This document shows, piece by piece, positions 44,301 through 54,200 of a stretch of DNA of 64,000 nucleotides (the first letter of the stretch is position 1; the number at the start of each line of letters is the position of its first letter). Source of the DNA: Rhyacichthys aspro (lineage: Eukaryota; Chordata; Actinopteri; Gobiiformes; Rhyacichthyidae); the NCBI GenBank assembly GCA_036850595.1, contig CM072162.1, positions 24,225,549 through 24,289,548 of the forward strand. The letters are read 5' to 3'. The notes under the pieces are model-generated. The model searched no databases. It was not told the DNA's origin and saw nothing but the letters and a program-made list of their open reading frames with translations. The translations under genes and the position numbers were made by a program.

Positions 44301-46349
44301 ACGAGGACCTGGTTTAGTCCTGGTTTAGACCCGGTTTAGACCCGGTTTAGTCCCGGTTTAGACCCGGTTTAGTCCCTGTTTAGACCCGGTTTAGACCCTG
44401 TTTAGTCCCGGTTTAGACCCGGTTTAGACCCGGTTTAGTCCCGGTTTAGACCCGGTTTAGACCCGGTTTAGACCCGGTTTAGACCCGGTTTAGACCCGGT
44501 TTAGTCCCGGTTTAGACCCGGTTTAGACCCGGTTTAGTCCCGGTTTAGACCCGGTTTAGACCCGGTTTAGACCCGGTTTAGTCCCTGTTTAGACCCGGTT
44601 TAGACCCTGTTTAGACCCGGTTTAGACCCTGTTTAGTCCCGGTTTAGACCCGGTTTAGACCCGGTTTAGTCCCGGTTTAGACCCGGTTTAGACCCGGTTT
44701 AGTCCCGGTTTAGACCCGGTTTAGACCCGGTTTAGACCCGGTTTAGTCCCTGTTTAGACCCGGTTTAGACCCTGTTTAGTCCCGGTTTAGACCCGGTTTA
44801 GACCCGGTTTAGTCCCGGTTTAGACCCGGTTTAGACCCGGTTTAGTCCCGGTTTAGTCCCGGTTTAGACCCGGTTTAGTCCCGGTTTAGACCCGGTTTAG
44901 TCCCGGTTTAGACCCGGTTTAGACCCGGTTTAGACCCGGTTTAGACCCGGTTTAGTCCCGGTTTAGTCCCGGTTTAGACCCGGTTTAGTCCGGTTTAGTC
45001 CGGTTTAGACCCGGTTTAGTCCCGGTTTAGACCGGTTTAGACCGGTTTAGTCCCGGTTTAGACCTGTTTAGACCCGGTTTAGACCAGGTTTAGACCCGGT
45101 TTAGTCCCGGTTTAGTCCCAGTTTAGACCCGGTTTAGTCCCCGTTTAGACCCGGTTTAGACCCGGTTTAGTCCCGGTTTAGTCCCAGTTTAGACCGGTTT
45201 AGACCGGTTTAGTCCGGTTTAGACCCGGTTTAGTCCCGGTTTAGACCCGGTTTAGACCCGGTTTAGTCCCGGTTTAGTCCCGGTTTAGACCCGGTTTAGA
45301 CCCGGTTTAGACCCGGTTTAGTCCCGGTTTAGTCCCGGTTTAGACCCGGTTTAGACCCGGTTTAGTCCCGGTTTAGTCCCGGTTTAGACCCGGTTTAGTC
45401 CCGGTTTAGTCCCGGTTTAGACCCGGTTTAGTCCCGGTTTAGTCCCGGTTTAGACCCGGTTTAGTCCCGGTTTAGTCCCGGTTTAGTCCCGGTTTAGACC
45501 CGGTTTAGACCCGGTTTAGACCTGGTTTACCTGTGCAGCCATCTGGTCGTAAACTTGAACTGCTTTCTCGTACGATGCTGTGGTGTTGAACTTTCCCGGA
45601 AACGGTCCATCAGTCCCGGTGCAGAGGATCAGGTGGGAGTACTGCAACTCCTGAAGAACAGAGACAAACTGAGAACCGCAGAAGAAGAACAAAGACAAAC
45701 TGACCACTCCAGAAGAAGAACGGAGACAAACTGAGAACCGCAGAAGAAGAATGAAGACAGGCTCCTTCAAGTCTAACAGGTTTTAGATTGATTTTAATAA
45801 GTTTTAGTGGGATATGAACAGGTTTCAGTCAGATCTGAACAGGTTTTAGTCAGATTTGAAGAGGTTTTAGAAGGTTTTGGTACCGTTCCGTCGGAGAGGA
45901 GAACGCTCTGTTTGTCTGTGTCGACTGAAACCACTCGACCCTGAACAAAACTGTCTCCGAAAGTGTCTCTGAAGGGAATAAAGGTCCTCACCGCGAAACC
46001 TGCAACAAAACCAGAGCAGAGTGTTCATCTGTGGAGTTAATACACAGTAATAACAGCTGTAATAAAGCCCCCGGACCCTGACCCACTGTTAATACACAGT
46101 AATAACAGCTGTAATAAAGCCCCCGGACCCTGACCCACTGTTAATAACACAGTAATAAAGCAGGTTCTGACCCGGTTTGACGGCGGCTCGAAGCGAGGCC
46201 ACGTTGTGATGAAAGGCGTCTCTGAGGTCGATCAGAGTGAAGCTCAGTCCGGACGACTTGAGTTTGTGAGCCGCGGCGATCCCCCCGAAGCCCCCGCCCA
46301 CCACCACCACGTGGACCCCCTCTGTCTGCACCGACGGACCCCCACCCAT
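41302..46349 (-). CDS. aifm2: AIFM2 / FSP1, NAD(P)H:ubiquinone oxidoreductase
   Basis: A flavoprotein that reduces ubiquinone (and vitamin K) at membranes and suppresses lipid peroxidation and ferroptosis. Seven coding exons: 46349-46172, 45999-45884, 45650-45531, 44275-44074, 42884-42732, 41879-41679 and 41471-41302, all in frame, giving 379 residues (human 373). The start MGGGPSV has Gly2 for N-myristoylation, as in FSP1, and directly follows an acceptor, so a 5' non-coding exon must lie upstream. Features: FAD Rossmann motif VVGGGFGG about 16-23; HHNVASLRA about 45; SHLILCTGTDGPFPGKF about 103-120; second dinucleotide motif VVGGGSSGVELAAE about 146-160; LILDCTGLRVN; NVFAVGDCAHLQEPKMAYHA with the FAD-contact GDC; C-terminal DDGVGQFSG and KSRDLLLWKSWREMGQ. 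Introns 3 and 4 are almost wholly minisatellite. The reading frame looks intact. Confidence 0.95.
41540..41676. repeat. AGTCCCAGTCC array in AIFM2 intron 6
   Basis: CAGTCCCAGTC and CAGTC units running up to the donor of exon 6 (exon ends at 41679). Confidence 0.9.
41955..42250. repeat. 6-bp-based array TCTGGT/TCTGGA/TCCGGT in AIFM2 intron 5
   Basis: Hexamer-based array giving Trp/Gly/Ser frames on the plus strand that are not genes. Confidence 0.93.
42908..44022. repeat. 1.1-kb minisatellite filling AIFM2 intron 4
   Basis: Units of CCCCAACCTG, about 10-11 bp, with interspersed CCCCATCCACCTCC blocks giving an irregular higher-order pattern. It starts about 20 bp from exon 5. The minus-strand frames of up to 524 codons that run through it and into exon 4 or 5 are artefacts of the array. 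Confidence 0.96.
44309..45533. repeat. 1.2-kb 11-bp array filling AIFM2 intron 3
   Basis: About 110 copies of CCCGGTTTAGA with CCCGGTTTAGT variants. The minus-strand array begins at the exon 3 donor itself (CAG then GTAAACCAGGTCTAAACCGG). Confidence 0.96.
46024..46143. repeat. Two-copy direct repeat in AIFM2 intron 1
   Basis: Two nearly identical copies of about 59 bp (GTTAATACACAGTAATAACA ... CCCCGGACCCTGACCCACT), plus a partial third, ending close to the exon 1 donor. Confidence 0.88.
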
Positions 46350-46517
46350 CTGAAAACATACGGTTATTACATTTATATAACAGGAACAACGGACTTCCAC
46401 CCACCACCCACCTGAAAAACAATAGGGTTTATATAAGAGACCCCCACCCATCTGTGGAATCAGGGTCCATCCATCGGAGGAACAAGGAACCGAAAAAAGT
46501 CAATGTGTCAAATCCAA

Positions 46518-46972
46518 CAGGTTTTGGTTGGATTAGAAAAGGTTTTAGATGGATCTGAACAGGTTTTAGTTGGATTAGAAAAGGTTTTAGATGGATTTGA
46601 AAAGGTTTTAGTTGGATTAGAACAGGTTTTAGATGGATTTGAAAAGGTTTTAGTTGGATTAGAAAAGGTTTTAGATGGATTAGAAAAGGTTTTAGTTGCA
46701 TTAAAAAAGGTTTTAGATGGATTTAAACAAGTTTTAGTTTAATTTAAACAGGCTTTAGTTGAATTTAAACAAGTATTAGTTGGATTAGAACAGGTTTTAG
46801 ATGGATTAGAACAGGTTTTAGATGGATTAGAACAGGTTTTAGTTGAATTTAAACAAGTATTAGTTGGATTAGAACAGGTTTTAGATGGATTAGAACAGGT
46901 TTTAGATGGATTAGAACAGGTTTTAGATGGATTAGAACAGGTTTTAGTTGAATTTAAACAGGTTGTAGTTAG
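46518..46972. repeat. 21-bp array upstream of AIFM2 coding exon 1
   Basis: About 21 copies of AGGTTTTAGATGGATTAGAAC / AGGTTTTAGTTGGATTTGAA. It is the reverse complement of the 21-bp unit at 17663-18176, 29 kb away. Confidence 0.93.
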
Positions 46973-46979
46973 AATGTTC

Positions 46980-48157
46980 TGACTGTAATGTAACTGAGCT
47001 GTACTCAGTGTAAAGACAGAATAACATTTCTGCAGCGTAAGTCTTACCTGTTCAGTGTTACCTGAGATGGACTGTTTTATTTCAAACGCTTGTCGTCGAA
47101 CTGAACTGTTCTGAGTCAAACGTGTCACAGAGAACTGCAGCACATCTGTCAAAACACTGAAAGTCCTGGTTTGGTCTTGATTTAGTCCTGGGTTCAGATC
47201 TGGCTTAGTCCAGGTTTAGCTCTGGTTTGGAGTCATAAGGTTTGCCTAAAGTCTCTTAATTTTATTTTTTTTTCTAATTTTAATGGAGGAGGCTGGTCTC
47301 GCCAAAACACCTGGTTCAATCAAATCTTTTATTAAATTCGGAGCATTTACCACTTGTTGCCACTAGATGGAGACAAATGACAGTTTTTTGCAGCTTTGGC
47401 TCCACTTTAGTTTTCCGTTTTAAGCTGAATTCCTTCACTTTAAACTTAGCAGCAGCTTTAGAAAAAAATAATAAAAACAACAATGCTACGTCACGAAGCT
47501 TCTAAAACTTAACAACTCCATTTCATTAGAGCAGCGAGTTTAGAGACAGAAAAAAGTGACTCAGCAGTTGTTACAAACTTTTCCTGTTCTCGTCTCTTTT
47601 CTCTGAACTAACCCCAGACTCTGGACTCACCTGGACTCACCTGGACTAACCCGAGCAGTTTTAACGCTGCTGTCTCCGTCTGTTCTTCAGATTTCAGTGT
47701 GTTCTCTGTCTTCTCTCTGGATGTCTCGCTGTGATTCTGGTTTGTGTCTGATTCAGTCCCAGGCTTTCATCCAATCACTGCGCTGTTGCATTTAGGGACT
47801 CCGGGGGAAAAACAGGAAGGACAATTAACGACAGCTTCAGGGAAAGCGACACAAGAGGTTTACTGTTTCAGAGGGAAAGTTCATTAGTTCTGCTTTAATC
47901 TCGAGGTACTTACTCATTAGTAATATAATAATAGGTCTGTCTCTCTGTAGACTCTGGAATTATCTGTTGCATTACTTATTTTAACGCTGATATAAATGAT
48001 CTCTTTTCTTGTAGATTGCTGCGTTTTTGCAGTTTCCCTGACTCCATTCGCCAATAGTGGATGATATAACAGTGACATTGCATTTACATGCAGTGGTCTG
48101 GGCCCAGGGCGAGATAAAAGCACGAAAAATAAAAAATAAAACTGAAAACAACCTAAA
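46980..48157. other. AIFM2 upstream region and ZNF318 3' flank
   Basis: Unique sequence. A possible minus-strand donor at about 47046 (AACAG then GTAAGACT) could end a non-coding 5' exon of AIFM2. No coding exon seen. Confidence 0.4.
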
Positions 48158-48257
48158 NNNNNNNNNNNNNNNNNNNNNNNNNNNNNNNNNNNNNNNNNNN
48201 NNNNNNNNNNNNNNNNNNNNNNNNNNNNNNNNNNNNNNNNNNNNNNNNNNNNNNNNN
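48158..48257. other. 100-N assembly gap inside ZNF318 last exon
   Basis: Exactly 100 N, the usual placeholder for a gap of unknown size. The ZNF318 reading frame is open up to its right edge, while the left flank is not coding in that frame, so coding sequence and the stop codon are missing. Confidence 0.97.
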
Positions 48258-51200
48258 TCCGGCGTCAGCTCCATCATTGGGACCTCGTCTTCAGGCTGTA
48301 ATCCCGCCTCTAACGCCTCCTTCTGCTCTGACAAGCCCTGGTCTAGGGTCTGGTCCGGTTCTAACTCCAGACCCTGTTCTGGCTGTGGACACTCTGGTTC
48401 TGGTTCCGGATTATGCTGCTGCTGTCTTCTTGTTTGGTATCGCGTCTGTCGAACTGGACGCGCTTTCGGAGACGCTTTCTTCTTCCCTCGTGTTCTGGGC
48501 CCAGGTTTCGGTTCTGGGGACGAATATTCAGGCTCGAGATCTTGGCCCGAATCCGGATGCTGATCCTCAGTTTGAGTTGGATTTTCCTGTTTGATCGGTG
48601 ACGCTGTGGGCAGGACTCCTGGAGGACTCTGAGCCTGGTTCTGGGCCTGGTTCTGAGGCTTGTTTTCGGGAACAATCCGGATGAGTGGAACTGTGACGTT
48701 GGCCTCTAACTGCGGTCGAGTCTGAGCGAATGGAGCTGTTTGTTTCCCAGATTCAGACTCACTTTGGGGCTTATCTTCAGAAAGAATTTGGAATGATTTT
48801 GTCTTAACTTCTTGTGAATTTTGAGCCCGACTTTCAGCAACTAACGCCTCCATTTCTTGCAAACTCTGAACCACTTCTGGCTCTTTTTGTGGCTGATTTC
48901 CGATTAAACTTTGACAGACAGAATCTTTGTCTTGTGGGATAGTCTTTGGCTCATTTTGGGGTAGACTTTGCTGACTTGTAGCCTGATTTTGGGCCAGACT
49001 CTGAGCTTGTTTTTCCACATCCGGTGCCTCTTTTTGCAGCTCCTTTTGGGTCTTGTTTTCTGGTACTATGTCGGTCACAGATTGCGAAGTTGAAACTTGA
49101 TTTGAGGGTTGATTTTTCTCATTTTGCGGTGTTGTTTGAGAAGAATCAGCTGCTGAATCTTGTAGAGACCAGACCGATGTGATCTGCAGCCTTGGCTCTT
49201 CCTGCATCTGAGGTTTGTCTGGTTTTGGAGGCAATTGTGGAGCCATTTGATCTGGTTTAGGACCACTTTGTGATGCTGGTTGTGGAGCTGGTTGTGGCGG
49301 TTTTACAGCAGGAGTTTTTGGTTCTGGTCTCATCGCTGGTTTCGTGAATGAGGGTCCGGTTTGTCCGACACTGCTGTAGAAAATGCCAAAAAGATCCTTT
49401 GCTTTAGCTGCTGCCAGACTGGTGTTGAACTTCTCGGCTTTCTGAGCTCCGTGGCCGCTGTTCATGAATGGAGGCGGCTTCACGTAAACTGTCTGTGTCT
49501 GTTCGCTCAAAGGAACTCCTGGCGCCGCCACGTCTGGCACAGTCTTCACCACATTGGACCCAAACGGCGGCTTGGACACGGCTGGAGTGGGGTTTACGAG
49601 CGGTTTAGGAGGGTTCAGAAGCTGGACATTAGGAGGGACTGGAGTCAGACAGGGAGCAATGGGACAACTGGTCTGTGGTGGGACTGGAGGAACAGCTGCA
49701 GATGGATTTATTGGTGTTTTTATTTTGACTGTTGTGAATGCTGAAGGAGTTGTGGCTTCAGTAGCAGCTGTTGCAGCAGGTTTAGGTTCAATATTCTGGT
49801 CTGGCTGTGCGTTTGTGACATTTCCGTTCGAGTCTGAAGCAGGTAGAGGGAAAGCAGGCTCAGTTTTTGTCGGCGTTTCATTTCTTATCGACAAAAACGT
49901 GTTAAGTGGCGCTGGTTTCCCGCTCAGAGCTCCTCTCCTGGGACCTGAAGCCGGAGCAGGAAGGTTTGGTCTGATCCTGCCTCGGTTTGCAGCCCATGGC
50001 GGCGAAGTTTGAGCCAATTTTTCCGCAATTTCTTTGGCCGCTGCCACAGATTTTGCGAAGGGATCCTCGTCAGGATGAAGCCTCTGTTTGTCAGCAGCTG
50101 CTTCGTCATCTTTGATAAAGGCCGCTGCCACTTTTTGCGCCTCTTTCATTAAAACGTTCTCCTTCTTTTTCCAGGTGAACTTCCCAAATGTGGAGGCGGT
50201 TGTGGTCGCAGCCGGAGATGACCCGCTTTTGTCCTGGTTCTGTTTCTTAAGCTTGGCTCTCATGGCGGGGCTCGGGCCACAGTAGATCTTCGGAGGATCG
50301 TAGGGCCTCGGAGGCGGTTCAGGCTCTTTCTTTGGCTCTGGTTTCTTAAGATCTTTGTCATACTTAGACTTCAGGTCCTGGTACTTGCTCGGTTTCCTGT
50401 CTTCATCTCTTGGGCCATACTTTGGTCGATCTTCATCTCTGAGCCCATACTTTGGCCGGTCTTCGTACCGGTCGTCGTCGTATCTGCGAGTCCGGTGCCG
50501 GAACTCGTCGTCTTTGCTGTGCTTGAACCGGTCTTCGTCCTCTCCCTTGTACCTGTCTCTCCGGTCTTCCTCTTCTCTGTAGCGGTACTTTTCTTCCTTT
50601 TTGTTGAACTTTGGTTTGTCGTCCTCGTCTTTTTTATAAAAAGGCCGGTCCTGGTCTTTGACCTCAATCTTTATCTCGGGCCTAGTCTCAGTCTTTGTCT
50701 CAGTTTTCTTGCTCAGCTCTTCCTCAAGTTTGGCTTTGATGTTTTTTTCCTGGGACTCGTCTCGAGTTTTCTTGTCCTTCTTGTGTTTGGACTCAGACTT
50801 GGGCTCAGTCTTGGCCTCGATCTCATCCGATTTTCGTTTGGTCCCGGCCTGACGGTCCAGGTTCCGTCTCTGTTCGTACAGAGGGTTCTCCTGCATCAGT
50901 TTCTGAAAGACACAAGAAAACCAGGTCTAAACCAAGACTAAATCTAAGGGGGTTTTCTCACCTGACCTGACCGTTCAGGTCCATCTTTTTTTAATGCTGT
51001 GGTGCATTCTGGTCCCTCTATAAACCATGGTTTTAATGCTGTAGTGTATTCAGATCCGTCTCTAAAACATGTTTTTAATGCCGCGTTGTCTTCAGGTCCG
51101 TCTCTAAAACATGTTTTTAATGCTGTGGTGCATTCAGGTCCTTCTATAAACCATGGTTTTAATGCTGCATTGCGTTCAGGTCTGTCTCTAAAACATGTTT

Positions 51201-54200
51201 TTAATGCGTGTTCGGGTCCAGCTCGTACCTTGTATTTTTCATTGTGAGCATGTTTTGTCACGTGTTCCTCGGCGCAGATGGCGTCACCGTAAAACTCTTT
51301 ACACAGAAGGCAGTAAAATCCTCGAACGGGCAGCATAAACTCTGAACCTGCGACAACAACACAAAACAGCGACAAATGGCATTAAATTTCACATAGAACG
51401 GCATAAACGGAGCATAAATGTTTACCTGCGGCGGCGGCGGCCTCACAGAACCTGCTGAAAATAGATCAGTCGATAAAAACTGAGATTTACACAGAAATAA
51501 TCAAGAAACAGTGATAAAGGTGCAGTGATGGATTACACCAAGAGCAATGAGGAGCATTGTGACTGGACGATTTGAGCAGAACGGCTTCATGGGAGTTGAA
51601 GTTTGACCATTCCTGAAATAAAAGCTGTTTAAATTATTTTGAATTGTCTTCATTCAAGACTCTATAGACATATTAGTGGACAGAATACACTTGAGACACT
51701 AATATCGAACAACATTTCCATTTTTTATGAATTTTTTATTAAACTGAGCTTTTACTGCGCCTCAATTTGTGTTCTCTGTCACTAGAAATCTCTATAGAGA
51801 TTTTGAACACAGATTTTGTTTTGCTGGAAGAAAATAATGGTGGTTTCTTGTTGAACAGCATCTTGGGAGTCGTAGTCTACGTACACAGCAGTTTCTATCG
51901 ACAGTGCTCTCCTTTTGCCATTTTTCAAAGCCGTTTTTCTCATAAACTGACGCAGATCCACATTAAACCTGAAAAAGGGAGACGCTACAATATTCAGTGC
52001 TCGAGGCACAGATATGGCTTCAGAAAACAGTGGAGAACATGATTAAATGTTGTCAGCTGTTTTTGAGTCTTTTTTTTTTTTTTTTACCTTTGGCTGGTTT
52101 GGTGAGCTTCTCCACCGACGTCTCGCTCTTGGTGATTTTAGTTGGCGCTGAGGCCCAGGGTCGGTCGTACGGATCCAAAGTCTGGGAAATGAACGAGTAA
52201 CCATTAAAGTTTGTATGAACCATCGGAGAGATAAAAAGTAGTATATGGAGTAGTGTCTAACAGCAGCTGGAGGAGCTCCTCTCTGATGGAGCAGCTGTGG
52301 ACTCTTACAGATCTTCTGTCCAGAGTTTCGAGGATATGGGGAGAACACAAAAGTGGGCATTATTAAATAAAAGAGGAAAAGAATGTGTTTTCTATGGGTC
52401 TTTTTTTTTTGTGGTTCAAAGCTAGTCACTTTTCCATTTTGGCGCACAGCGTTTAAAGTGAAACTCCAAGAGTGAGCCTAAACTGGTTCAAAACCTGACT
52501 CTGTTCCACAGAAACATCCTGAGGATTTCACAGAAAGCCTCTGTAAAGTGCAAGTTCTTTAAGTAAAAACTGAAGGTGACAGGATTTGTCATTTGTGAGT
52601 AACCGCAGTCCAATACTTTGCTTGGAGAAAAAAAAAAAAAAAGTGAGTTTGTGAACCAACAAATCTCACGAGAATCTTTAAGGCCTAATTTACACCGACT
52701 TTGAAATGGATACGGAACAGCGCCCGTAAGGACGCCGCAAGGAAAAGAAACCGTTGTAGTCAGTGTGAGCATTTACACCTGCTGCGGTGCGGTACGTGTC
52801 CGGATCCGGAAGGTTTCCGCAAGGAGTCTATTTTTTCCGGACGCCGCATGCAGATTTTCATGAAGTTGAAGAAATTACACGAGCCAAACAGGAAGTCAGA
52901 CGTGGGCCAGCGAGGTGGATCCAGTATATTTCAAAATAAAACAAGTTCCGCAAACTCTCACTATGCTGTATTACGTCACATTCTGACGGGGGGTCACAAG
53001 TGCAGTGACAGGGTCCCGGGGGTTATTTGAGACCATGGACGACGAGAGATTCATCACGGAAGTCCAAAACCACACAATTGTATATGATACCTCACATACG
53101 TTTTGTAAGGACAACACCAGAAAAGAGAAGGCATGGAGTGAAATAGCTGGAGCTCTGGGATAAGGCAGTGTGGCTTTTGTTTACAAGCACCTCTCTCTTT
53201 ACACGGATGTTATCGCGTGAACTCAACCCTTCAGCGTGAATCCCTGTGGTGTTGTGGTCTCGCAGATGCAGATTTCCGGACACATACAGCACACGCACCG
53301 CACCCGGTGTAAATGGCAATTCCGCTCCGTATCCGTAACGCAGTCAGTGTAAATAAGGCATAAGAATCCTAAGAATCCCTAATTGTATCTGCCGGATATG
53401 GACAAGAGCCCATTGGATGATGAGCCTGTTCAGACCCAGTCTAGTACCTGTTTGTTTTAGGAAACCAGAACCTAGAGGGAAACTAGGCAGTTTCTGAATG
53501 TCACACGTTCTCCTAGCAGCTATAAATATAATACTGATGTATCTTGTTTTACTCATTTTCTATCAGTTCACTGCTCCCACTCTCAGCAGTCAGGTGAATC
53601 TTAAACTTCATAACAACATTAGTATTCAGACTTTGGTGAACTTTACTGACTTAGCTCATGAACAAACCAGCGCTGCTCACAGAGCACCTACATGAGACAC
53701 TGAACTAAAGGTTCCAGGAGCATTCTAAAACTTAGTTTTACTGATTTGTTTTTGACTATGTGGAAACACGGCTGAAAATGCCATGTCAGATTAGACTAAC
53801 CTAGAATATGTTAATGAATAAAGTCACATTAATAGTGAGAATAAAGCAACACTGATAATAATGAATAATTCTTGTGTAAAAGAGGAGAAAGCAGACCTTG
53901 CGGTGTGTCTTGCTGTGTAAATGTGTGAAGAAGTCGAACATCGATCCCGACGTGACGTTGCAGTTCTTGCACCAGTGGTTCCCTGCGTCATAATAATCAA
54001 ACGGCTCCACGGGCTGTGGGGGCGGGGCCACTGTGTGTGTGGGGGTGTCCGCTTTCCGGGGGGGTGTGGTTACAGCCAAGGGGGTGGGGTTACGTGGCTT
54101 TTCCGGCGACAAGGACTAAAAAGAAACAAAAGGAGCAGCAGGAGTTTATCCAGTTTTTATTAAGATTTGAAACTTACAGAACACAAGAAAAGATTGGAGA

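Noticed and set aside
42562..44302. Minus-strand open frames of 376-524 codons rich in Gly/Trp/Val/Arg
   Set aside because: They run through the tandem array of AIFM2 intron 4 and fuse onto true exons 4 and 5. The composition simply follows the repeat unit.
48057..48563. Plus-strand 168-codon frame crossing the gap
   Set aside because: It depends on the N run and lies antisense to the ZNF318 last exon.
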